From CAZNYN01 sp964577295 (GTDB taxonomy: Bacteria; Synergistota; Synergistia; Synergistales; Synergistaceae): 17,050 bases of DNA. The position numbers and the translations under genes are program-made. Positions 7,462-13,959 of this stretch are shown here, piece by piece; positions within the stretch are counted from its first letter, which is position 1; every line of letters begins with the position of its first letter. Where the stretch lies: assembly GCA_964577295.1 (NCBI GenBank), contig CAZNYN010000043.1:1-17050 (forward strand). The letters are read 5' to 3'. The notes below the pieces were generated by a model that made no database searches, was not told where the DNA came from, and saw only the letters and a list, made by a program, of their open reading frames with translations.

Positions 7462-8107
7462 AGAGCAGGAGGCGCGGGAGAGGATAGCGTCAATAATAGC
7501 ATCCGAACTTGAAGACGGCTCGCTGGTAAACCTTGGCATAGGGATTCCGCAGCTCGTGCCGAATTTTGTGCCTCAGAATGTAAAACTTATCCTCCAGACA
7601 GAGAACGGCGTAATTATGGCAGGCAAAGCTAAAGACATGAATGACCTCAGAATAATAGACGCAGGAGGTACTCCCGTATCCGTACTTCCGGGCGGCGCCA
7701 TTGTGTCAAGCGAACTAAGCTTCGCCATTATGCGCGGAGGGCACGTGGACGTCACGGTTCTGGGAGCTTTGGAAGTTGACCAGGAAGGAAGCCTGGCAAA
7801 TTGGATGATTCCCAAGGTAAGAGTGCCCGGCATGGGCGGAGCAATGGACATAGTTACGGGAGCTAAAAAGGTCTATATCGCAGCGAGGCACTTTAACAAA
7901 GACGGAAGCTGCAAGCTTGTTAAAAAATGCACTCTGCCCCTTACAGGCTACGGCGTTGTAGATGTAATTGTTACGGAATATTGTGTCATCAGAAATATTT
8001 ACGGCCGCATGGTTATGACCGCTATAGCCAAAGACATTTCCATAGGAGATCTGCTGGACAGGACACCAATGGAAATTTCCGTAAGCGCTCAGATTAAAAG
8101 ATTTTAG
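7445..8107 (+). CDS. Acyl-CoA:carboxylate CoA-transferase, beta subunit
   Basis: Subunit B (220 aa) of the same enzyme. It carries the catalytic glutamate, Glu53, within LQTENGVIMAG; this Glu forms the covalent glutamyl-CoA thioester. The usual motif is SENG and here it is TENG, a conservative change. Other family marks are VNLGIGIPQLVPN (28-40), GALEVDQEGSLANWMIPK and PGMGGAMDIVTGAK. The start ATG at 7445 lies inside the alpha-subunit gene with GGGAGAG about 7 nt upstream. A strong terminator (8117-8159) follows directly. It is similar to AtoA/CtfB-type subunits. Confidence 0.9.
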   Translation: MLPELKEQEARERIASIIASELEDGSLVNLGIGIPQLVPNFVPQNVKLILQTENGVIMAGKAKDMNDLRIIDAGGTPVSVLPGGAIVSSELSFAIMRGGHVDVTVLGALEVDQEGSLANWMIPKVRVPGMGGAMDIVTGAKKVYIAARHFNKDGSCKLVKKCTLPLTGYGVVDVIVTEYCVIRNIYGRMVMTAIAKDISIGDLLDRTPMEISVSAQIKRF

Positions 8108-8116
8108 ATTTCCGAA

Positions 8117-8159
8117 AAAAATCAAAGAGGCACCGTTTCGGGGCGCCTCTTTGATTTTT
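8117..8159. terminator. Two-sided intrinsic terminator after the CoA-transferase operon
   Basis: A perfect 15-bp stem (8117-8131 with 8145-8159) ends in TTTTT on one strand and reads from AAAAA on the other. It lies between the convergent genes ending at 8107 and 8166 and can serve both. Confidence 0.93.
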
Positions 8160-8165
8160 GTAATT

Positions 8166-9530
8166 TTACTTTATCATCGCGAAAAGATCGCTCAATGCCT
8201 CTGTCATAACGGGGTGGGTGTACATATGGTCTCTCAGTGCCGTATAGGGCAGATTGTTGTCCATAGCGAACTTTACCATGTTGACCATTTCGTGTGATTC
8301 CTCGCAGAAGAGGGAGACACCCAAAATCATATTTGTGTCGGCATCGACAACGGCTTTAAGAAGGCCTCTGTACTTTGCCAGTGCGTGACACCTCGGAATC
8401 GAGGTCGGCAGCATCTTGGCGACTTTAATCTTATATCCCTGTTCAAGAGCGGCTTTCTCTGTTAGCCCTACTCTGGCAAGAGAGGGGCTCAGGAACATTG
8501 CATAAGGTATGGTGCGCTTTGTTGTGCGCTCTCCTCCGTTCATATCAGAGAGGACAATCCTGTAATCGTCGAGCGATACATAAGTGAACTGGGCTCCTCC
8601 GACCACGTCGCCTATCGCCCAAACTGCGGGATTGTCGGTGCGGAGCTTCTCATTGACAGATACTGCCCCCCTGGCTGTTGTCTTAATGCCGGCGGCTTCT
8701 AAGTTCAATCCTTCTATATTCGGCTTTCTGCCCGTTGAAACAAGCACTGTGTCGGCAGTGATTTCTTTGTCTGATCCGTCCGCATGATACTTTATTACAG
8801 CAACTTCGCCTCTGTCGGATACGGACTCGATTTTCACACCAAACTCAAATTTTATGCCGTCGCTGTCCATTCCGTCTTTTACACACTTTGCAATATCTTC
8901 ATCTTCATTGGGAAGGAATGAGGGCAAATCCTGAAGTACCGTCACTTCGGATCCGAACCTCTTATATATTGAAGCAAACTCAAGGCCGATATTTCCGCCG
9001 CCTATTATGACAAGGTGCTTCGGAAGCTTTTCAAGCTCGAGCATTCCCTCGCTGGTATAGACATAGTTGCTCTCGCCTATTCCCTTGATGGGGGGAACAA
9101 ACGGGACAGACCCCGTATCGATAACTATCTTGTCTCCGTATATAACTTCCTTAAAGCCTTCGCCTGTCACTTCCACTTCATTTGAAGAGACAAAGCGCCC
9201 CTTTGCCGTGTAAAGATCAACATTGGGGTTGGAGTCAAGCATTGTAAACATTTTCGAGAGTATCATCTCTCTCATTTTCTTCTTTTGAGCTATACTCCAT
9301 GAGTAAAATTCTGCCTTTTCCTCAAATGTGGAAAATGATTTTATCTCCGATATTTCCGATTTATTTACTAGAAACTTTGTCGGCACACAGCCTACATTGG
9401 GGCAGGAACCTCCGTACATTTTATTCGATTTTTCGACCATTGCCACTTTTTTCCCTGAGGCAGCAAGGTCTGTTGCAAGAGTCTTTCCGCCTTTTCCAAA
9501 TCCTATTATGATTGTATCGTATCTCTTCAT
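8166..9530 (-). CDS. Pyridine nucleotide-disulfide oxidoreductase (RclA/MerA-like, class I)
   Basis: A 454-aa FAD-dependent oxidoreductase of the dihydrolipoamide dehydrogenase / mercuric reductase / RclA superfamily. The N-terminal FAD site is IIGFGKGG (8-15). The redox-active disulfide is Cys43/Cys48 in GGSCPNVGCVPTK. The NAD(P) site is VIIGGGNIG (174-182), followed by the second FAD motif AIGDVVGG. The C-terminal dimer domain supplies the His439-Glu444 pair in THPVMTEALSDLF. No lipoyl or E2 genes are nearby, so I favour an RclA-like reductase over a true E3, although E3 of a glycine cleavage system remains possible. The start at 9530 has AAAAGGGG 7 nt upstream; an earlier in-frame ATG at 9596 would read through the promoter. 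It is a single-gene unit. Confidence 0.85.
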   Translation of the reverse strand: MKRYDTIIIGFGKGGKTLATDLAASGKKVAMVEKSNKMYGGSCPNVGCVPTKFLVNKSEISEIKSFSTFEEKAEFYSWSIAQKKKMREMILSKMFTMLDSNPNVDLYTAKGRFVSSNEVEVTGEGFKEVIYGDKIVIDTGSVPFVPPIKGIGESNYVYTSEGMLELEKLPKHLVIIGGGNIGLEFASIYKRFGSEVTVLQDLPSFLPNEDEDIAKCVKDGMDSDGIKFEFGVKIESVSDRGEVAVIKYHADGSDKEITADTVLVSTGRKPNIEGLNLEAAGIKTTARGAVSVNEKLRTDNPAVWAIGDVVGGAQFTYVSLDDYRIVLSDMNGGERTTKRTIPYAMFLSPSLARVGLTEKAALEQGYKIKVAKMLPTSIPRCHALAKYRGLLKAVVDADTNMILGVSLFCEESHEMVNMVKFAMDNNLPYTALRDHMYTHPVMTEALSDLFAMIK

Positions 9531-9560
9531 CCATAGACCCCTTTTCTTATTTAAAATTAT

Positions 9561-9590
9561 TATATAAATTACACTTTGATATTCTCTCAA
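9561..9590 (-). promoter_or_regulatory. Possible promoter of the disulfide oxidoreductase gene
   Basis: On the minus strand TTGAGA (9590-9585) is followed after 18 nt by TATATA (9566-9561), and a TATAAT overlaps it at 9564-9559. An alternative TTGACT-17-GAATAT pair lies just upstream. The A/T-rich stretch is immediately in front of the AAAAGGGG ribosome binding site. Confidence 0.4.
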
Positions 9591-9674
9591 TAGCAAAGCA
9601 AAGTCAAGGGCAGATAAAGCAGCGTTACATTATTTAAGCCATAATACGCATTTGTAGTTATGCCATATATGCGA

Positions 9675-9714
9675 AAGAGAGCGCCGCAGTAAATATCCAC
9701 GGAGGCGCTCTCTT
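9675..9714 (-). terminator. Terminator of the VOC-DhaK-DhaL-LsrF operon
   Basis: An 11-bp perfect stem (9675-9685 with 9704-9714) of the AAGAGAGCGCC type with an 18-nt loop lies about 20 nt past the LsrF stop. The T-run after it on the minus strand is short, so termination may be incomplete. Confidence 0.65.
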
Positions 9715-9735
9715 CAATTTTTACGGGTACACTAT

Positions 9736-10608
9736 TTACTTTAAGCTTAGGAACAAATCGTATGCGTCATCTACGGACGCATTGTCATGGACTATAGATC
9801 TGACCGCTCGCAGCATGGCAATGGGAGATTCCGACTGGAATATATTGCGTCCCATGTCAACCCCTGCGGCTCCGTCATTTATTGCTTTGTATGCCATATC
9901 AAGCGCGTCCCTTTCGGGCAGTTTTTTGCCTCCTGCTATGACTATCGGAACGGGGCATGCTGCGGCAACTTCTTCAAACCCCTCGCAGTAGTATGTCTTG
10001 ATAATATTGGCACCGAGTTCGGCAAGTATTCTGACAGCGAGCTGGAAATATCTTTTGGTTCGCTCCATCTCTTTGCCTACGGCTGTAACTCCCATTACGG
10101 GAATACCGTATCTCATGCCAGCGTTTACCGCTTCGCTTAGGTTTCTAAAGCTGCCGACTTCGTTTTTCGATCCTACGAAATTCTGGACTACCATGCAGGA
10201 AGCATTAAGACGTATGGCATCCTCTGCATCCACTGCCGCACAGCCTAAGCTCAAGTCTTCATGTAGCACGGAGGTGTCCGATGTGCAGCGCAAGGCGATA
10301 GCCTTACCGTATGTGGGCGGCACACAGGCGCGTATAGCTCCCCGTGTAGCCATAAGGACATCCGCATATTCGGCAAGAGGAGGAATAGCCAGGTCTAGCC
10401 TTTCAAGGCCTGCCGTCGGGCCCATTATGTATCCGTGGTCAAACGCAAGCATTACTGTCTTTCCGCTCTTGGGGCTGAATATTCTTGAAAGTCTGTCCTT
10501 CATTCCCCAGTCAAGATGTTCAGCTCCCTTTATGTAAAAACTGCTTTGTTCGACAGGGCGATCCAATCCGTAATTTTTGGCGATTATGTTTCCCTCGTTG
10601 TCAGCCAT
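9736..10608 (-). CDS. lsrF: LsrF-like thiolase / class I aldolase-fold enzyme
   Basis: A 290-aa protein that closely resembles E. coli LsrF (291 aa) from end to end. Shared blocks include LDWGMKDRLSRIF (32-44), KTVMLAFDHGY (50-60), GPTAGLERLD (63-72), the TRG at 88-90 and MGRNIFQS (252-259). Lys204 in NIIKTYY aligns with the conserved active-site lysine of the TIM-barrel class I aldolase fold. LsrF transfers the acetyl part of 3-hydroxy-5-phosphonooxypentane-2,4-dione to CoA, giving acetyl-CoA and dihydroxyacetone phosphate. AAGGAG lies 7 nt before the ATG. It is the last gene of the operon and starts 2 nt after the dhaL stop. Its context with DhaK/DhaL instead of the usual lsr genes suggests that the natural substrate may differ from phospho-AI-2. 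Confidence 0.85.
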   Translation of the reverse strand: MADNEGNIIAKNYGLDRPVEQSSFYIKGAEHLDWGMKDRLSRIFSPKSGKTVMLAFDHGYIMGPTAGLERLDLAIPPLAEYADVLMATRGAIRACVPPTYGKAIALRCTSDTSVLHEDLSLGCAAVDAEDAIRLNASCMVVQNFVGSKNEVGSFRNLSEAVNAGMRYGIPVMGVTAVGKEMERTKRYFQLAVRILAELGANIIKTYYCEGFEEVAAACPVPIVIAGGKKLPERDALDMAYKAINDGAAGVDMGRNIFQSESPIAMLRAVRSIVHDNASVDDAYDLFLSLK

Positions 10609-10610
10609 GA

Positions 10611-11246
10611 TTACTCTCCTTTCACTCTGTCCGCAAAGGCTCTGAAGATAAGAGCTATTGACACAGAACCAGGGTCTGGAATTCCTATTACTCTATCGCC
10701 TAAGTTTTTGGCGCGTCCGTGCTTCGCGACAAAGTCTTTTGTCTTGGCAGAACCTTCCGCAGCCGCCTCCGCAGCTGCCTCAAACATTGGTGGAATTCCT
10801 TTTTCAATATTTTCTTTAAGAGCGTCAACGGCCGGGATCAGAGCATCTACCAGAGTTTTGTCACCAAGCGATGCTTTGGAAAACTTTAACAAACGCTCTT
10901 TTCCCGAAACGAACATTGCGGCTATTAAAGCTGCGTCTGCGCTTTCCGTATCCGCTCCGTCCGCTTTGGCCATTCCGCCGAAAAACGAGCCGAAGAGGGG
11001 AACAGTTGCTCCTCCTCCGACATTTAGTATATTCATTCCTATTGAGGAGAAGAGACCTTTTAAATCATTGCCGCCGTAGCCCTGAGCTGTTGACGCCACA
11101 AGCTCCATGACTTTTGACATGGTGGTTCCGTGGTCGCCGTCACCTATCTTGGAATCAAGCTCCGTAAGCTCGTCTTTGGCATTTTCTATGCTTAATGCGG
11201 CTGCGCTTAGCATAGAAGTAAAATCTTTTACATTCAGTCTGTCCAT
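10611..11246 (-). CDS. dhaL: Dihydroxyacetone kinase-type nucleotide-binding subunit DhaL
   Basis: A 211-aa all-helical subunit that holds the nucleotide for the DhaK partner. The Mg-nucleotide site is seen as Asp31, Asp36 and Asp38 in LDSKIGDGDHG (30-40). The glycine-rich lid region NVGGGATVPLFGSFFGG and the C-terminal GRAKNLGDRVIGIPDPGS are both family marks. The ATG at 11246 overlaps the dhaK stop by one base (TAATG), so the two subunits are translationally coupled. In PEP-dependent systems DhaL keeps ADP bound and is rephosphorylated by DhaM. No DhaM or other PTS gene is in the window, so the phosphate donor (ATP exchange or a distant DhaM) is open. Confidence 0.9.
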   Translation of the reverse strand: MDRLNVKDFTSMLSAAALSIENAKDELTELDSKIGDGDHGTTMSKVMELVASTAQGYGGNDLKGLFSSIGMNILNVGGGATVPLFGSFFGGMAKADGADTESADAALIAAMFVSGKERLLKFSKASLGDKTLVDALIPAVDALKENIEKGIPPMFEAAAEAAAEGSAKTKDFVAKHGRAKNLGDRVIGIPDPGSVSIALIFRAFADRVKGE

Positions 11247-12247
11247 TACTGCACCGTGTAATATGGTGTGCTGCAGGGAGCCTTCCAGTATTCAAGCATT
11301 TCGTCATCCATGCGTGCGATAAAGAGCTGGAAGCCCGCGGCCTCCTGCACAGTCAGAATTTCTCCGACCATCTGAGCCACTACTGTTATTCCCTTGGAAG
11401 CAAGGAACTCTGCGCAGTCTTTGAATACGATGAGCTGCTCCATAAGTGTGGTCGCTCCCGAACCATTGACGACAAGCATAACCTTCTCTCCCGATTTAAG
11501 GGACAGGTCTTTAATGAGGGCATCCGTCATTATTGCTGCGACTTCACCCGCGGTTTTCATCTTCATACGGCCGCCGCCGCCCTCTCCGTGCTGTCCCATG
11601 CCTATTTCCATATCGTCATCGCCGAAGGAGGATATTTCCGCACCGTTTGCGGGATGAGTGGCACCTCTTGAGGCTACGGCTATCGTTGCCATATTGTCGG
11701 CGAATTTCTGTGCAATAGCTTGAACTTCTTCAAGGTTTTTGCCTGCAGCGGCAGCTCCGCCGGCAATTTTGGAAAGAGGAACACAGCCTACAAGTCCGCG
11801 GCGATTCTCGCCGTCTTCGCGTGGAGCGTTTGATATATCTTCCTGGGTGTTTATGCGGACAGCCTTAATGCCGGCATCTTCCGCCATCTCCATAGCCATA
11901 TCAGCCGCCATCATGTCTCCCGCATGGTTGAGAACTACAAGCAAAGCGCCCTTGCTTCCTTCCGCAAGTTTTAGAGCTTCAAATACTGGGGCAGGTCCCG
12001 GAGCGGCGAAGATGTCTCCGACTACGGAAATGTCAAACATCCCCTCCCCGACAAATCCGGAAAGTGCCGGTTCATGTCCAGCTCCTCCGAGTGTGACAAT
12101 ATGAACTCTGTCGGAACAGGCCATCTTCTTGTTCACTACTAGATTATTTTCTTTTACTTCTATTTTATCGCCAAATGCCAGTGAAAGACCTTTGAGCAGT
12201 TCTTTGGTAAGAGTATCTCCGCTGTTGATAAATTTCTTCATTGCCAT
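11246..12247 (-). CDS. dhaK: Dihydroxyacetone kinase-type substrate-binding subunit DhaK
   Basis: A 333-aa subunit that binds a ketone or hydroxyketone covalently and presents it for phosphorylation by DhaL. The covalent hemiaminal histidine is His220 in MGQHGEGG (E. coli His218), and the catalytic His58 (GGAGHEP) and Asp111 (NHAGD) are kept. Two pocket segments differ from the E. coli protein: NHAGD preceded by Leu106 where E. coli has Lys104 (KNYTGD), and GQHGEGGGG in place of GIHGEPG. The protein is therefore a real kinase subunit but may act on another ketose, such as a tetrulose or pentulose derivative. The ATG at 12247 is chosen since AAAGGAG lies 9 nt upstream; a TTG at 12256 is too close. 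It is the second gene of a four-gene operon. Confidence 0.88.
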   Translation of the reverse strand: MAMKKFINSGDTLTKELLKGLSLAFGDKIEVKENNLVVNKKMACSDRVHIVTLGGAGHEPALSGFVGEGMFDISVVGDIFAAPGPAPVFEALKLAEGSKGALLVVLNHAGDMMAADMAMEMAEDAGIKAVRINTQEDISNAPREDGENRRGLVGCVPLSKIAGGAAAAGKNLEEVQAIAQKFADNMATIAVASRGATHPANGAEISSFGDDDMEIGMGQHGEGGGGRMKMKTAGEVAAIMTDALIKDLSLKSGEKVMLVVNGSGATTLMEQLIVFKDCAEFLASKGITVVAQMVGEILTVQEAAGFQLFIARMDDEMLEYWKAPCSTPYYTVQ

Positions 12248-12268
12248 TGCAAACAACTCCTTTATTTT

Positions 12269-12589
12269 TTATTCAGAACACTCCATAAGTTCAAAGAGAA
12301 CTCCGTCACGCCATGCAAAGGCTATTTTTGTAGTAGGATTTACTTCCGTTATGGGAAGAACAATCTTCTCACATGCGGCCAGTTCGGCTGCAAGATCATC
12401 AACTTTGTAGGCAACATGAGGAAATTTTTTGAGATCTTCCGGCATCTGTGAATCCGGTTCAAAGCGCAGGCATTCATACTGATAGGGATGATCTTTGGGA
12501 TCCGTCAGGAAGAGCTTCATTTCAGGAGAATAGACCTCATTGGGCTGAGGTGCGGTAACAGGTACTCCAAGGTGCATATACTGTGCCAT
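12269..12589 (-). CDS. Small VOC (glyoxalase/epimerase-like) superfamily protein
   Basis: A 106-aa protein with the spacing and elements of the vicinal oxygen chelate fold. It begins with a YMHLGVPV strand whose His6 is the usual first metal ligand. Further candidate ligands are Glu39 (YEC) or Glu44, His58 in PHVAYKVDD, and Glu100 in LFELMEC. All four positions of an H/E/H/E metal site are therefore plausible in one short chain. VOC proteins include epimerases, isomerases and lyases acting on vicinal dioxygen compounds, and an isomerase step is needed before LsrF in the AI-2 route. It is the first gene of the operon, with AAGGGGGT about 8 nt before the ATG. A DhaK ribosome binding site lies in the 21-nt gap after it. 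The assignment to VOC is by motif only and the function is open. Confidence 0.7.
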   Translation of the reverse strand: MAQYMHLGVPVTAPQPNEVYSPEMKLFLTDPKDHPYQYECLRFEPDSQMPEDLKKFPHVAYKVDDLAAELAACEKIVLPITEVNPTTKIAFAWRDGVLFELMECSE

Positions 12590-12625
12590 GGTAATTACCC
12601 CCTTATTATGGTTGGTTACTGATAT

Positions 12626-12654
12626 ATTTTATCACCGAGGGTAGAGAGAGACAA
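12626..12654 (-). promoter_or_regulatory. Promoter of the VOC-DhaK-DhaL-LsrF operon
   Basis: On the minus strand TTGTCT (12654-12649) and TAAAAT (12631-12626) are separated by exactly 17 nt. Transcription would start near 12619, about 30 nt before the VOC start codon. It lies just after the terminator of the binding-protein gene, so the operon is a separate transcription unit. Confidence 0.6.
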
Positions 12655-12664
12655 CTTTAGCATA

Positions 12665-12696
12665 AAAAAATGCCCCGCTCACGCGAGGCATTTTTT
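12665..12696. terminator. Intrinsic terminator after the LIV-type binding-protein gene
   Basis: AAAAAATGCC (12665-12674) pairs with GGCATTTTTT (12687-12696), with an inner CGC/GCG extension and one mismatch. On the minus strand it ends in a T-run shortly after the stop at 12715. It isolates the binding-protein transcript from the downstream operon. Confidence 0.9.
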
Positions 12697-12714
12697 ATAC
12701 TAAAGTTTAAAAAG

Positions 12715-13854
12715 TTACGGTCTGATCTTCTTGTAGAATACTGCTTTGCCATCCTTAGCTTCGAGAATGAATCCGTCCTTGTCCTTAGGATCGTGGAATT
12801 CATCCATTGTAAGTGTTGCATGCATAAGCTTCAGATTCTTTGTTGTTTCGAGTGCTGCGCGAACCTTCACGGGATCATCGCTCTTTGCACGCTCGATAGC
12901 GTCTTTGAGCCAGTATACGCAGTCGTATGCCATAACGGCATTCATGAATTCCTGGCACTCTGTGCCTGCCTGCTTCTTATACTTCGCAAAGAAATCTTTG
13001 AGTGCGGGGTCTTCCTTAGCAACGTGGCTGATCCAGAATGTGTTCTTCATTGCTTCTTTGCCCGCAATTTCCCACATAAAGTCGCCATAGCCGTCTCCGC
13101 CGATTATGGGCTGTTTCATGCCCATCTCACGAGCCTGTTTGACTGCGAGGGGGAGGCACTTACCCATTGTCGGAAGTACGAGCACGTCGGGGTTTGACTG
13201 CATAATCTTTGTAAGCTGTGCACGGAAGTCAACGTCTTCACCGCGGTGGCCTTCATCGGCAACGACTTTTCCGCCGTAGTCTTTGAAGCTCTTTGTGAAG
13301 AATTCGCGAAGTCCGTGTGAATAGTCGCTGGAAACATCATAAAGGATAGCGGCTTTCTTCCATTTCATATCCTTCGCTGCGAATACTGCGAGCATCTTGC
13401 CCTGGTAAGGATCGAGGAAGCAAATACGGAAGTTGTAGGGCTTTACTTTTCCTTTTTCATCTTTTGTTACGTTGGGGTTTGTCGGGAGTGTTCCGAGGTG
13501 AGGTACTTTTCCGGAATTGAATACAGGGGAAGCAGCTATGCAAAGTCCGGAGCCGCTCGGTCCGATAACAGCCGTAACTTTGTCCTGCTGTACAAGACGG
13601 CGAGCCGCGTTAACCATGTCTTCGTTGCGTGTACGGCAGTCGTACATGACAACTTCGACCTTTTTGCCAAGGATTCCGCCTTTTGCGTTGATTTCCTTGA
13701 CCGCCATTTTGACTGCTTCGACTTCTGCAACGCCATAGGCTGCAAAGTCACCGGTTACCGTGGCAATTTCACCTATTTTAATGGTGTTGCCAGCAAACAC
13801 AGGAGTTGCCAACAGCATGACCGCCAGAATTGCAAAAATAACAGATCTCCGCAT
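12715..13854 (-). CDS. Periplasmic substrate-binding protein of a LIV-type (HAAT) ABC transporter
   Basis: A 379-aa exported binding protein of the LivJ/LivK type (type I periplasmic fold). Residues 1-21 are a signal peptide (MRRSVIFAILAVMLLATPVFA) with an AxA-like site ending VFA; there is no lipobox cysteine. The mature part starts with NTIKIGEIATVTGDFAAYG, the classic first strand with the T-G-x-x-A-x-Y-G ligand loop, followed by AVKEINAKGGILGKKVEVV and the AVIGPSGSG segment. Such proteins bind branched-chain or other amino acids, amides, short carboxylates and some aromatics. No LivH/M/G/F permease or ATPase gene is in the window, so it is an orphan here. AGGAGG lies 7 nt before the ATG. 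It may supply the substrate of the adjoining kinases, but that is inference. Confidence 0.88.
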   Translation of the reverse strand: MRRSVIFAILAVMLLATPVFAGNTIKIGEIATVTGDFAAYGVAEVEAVKMAVKEINAKGGILGKKVEVVMYDCRTRNEDMVNAARRLVQQDKVTAVIGPSGSGLCIAASPVFNSGKVPHLGTLPTNPNVTKDEKGKVKPYNFRICFLDPYQGKMLAVFAAKDMKWKKAAILYDVSSDYSHGLREFFTKSFKDYGGKVVADEGHRGEDVDFRAQLTKIMQSNPDVLVLPTMGKCLPLAVKQAREMGMKQPIIGGDGYGDFMWEIAGKEAMKNTFWISHVAKEDPALKDFFAKYKKQAGTECQEFMNAVMAYDCVYWLKDAIERAKSDDPVKVRAALETTKNLKLMHATLTMDEFHDPKDKDGFILEAKDGKAVFYKKIRP

Positions 13855-13873
13855 TCTAAAACCTCCTATTCTG

Positions 13874-13897
13874 TTTTACCGATAATTCTCGGTAAAA
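13874..13897. promoter_or_regulatory. Perfect inverted repeat upstream of the binding-protein gene (possible operator)
   Basis: TTTTACCGA (13874-13882) and TCGGTAAAA (13889-13897) form a perfect 9-bp inverted repeat with a 6-nt spacer. It lies 20 nt before the start codon, next to the AGGAGG. A TATTAT box (13906-13901, minus) would place a transcription start near 13894, inside the repeat. No T-run follows on either strand, so it is a poor terminator. A dimeric repressor site, or an RNA hairpin near the ribosome binding site, are the two readings. Confidence 0.5.
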
Positions 13898-13959
13898 TGA
13901 ATAATACCATATATTACTTATCGCCGTGTAGGTATTTTATGCAAAGTATTAAACAAATA

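Noticed and set aside
9998..11079. Long plus-strand open frames opposite lsrF and dhaL
   Set aside because: They are mirror frames of well-supported genes with no start signals and no recognisable domains.
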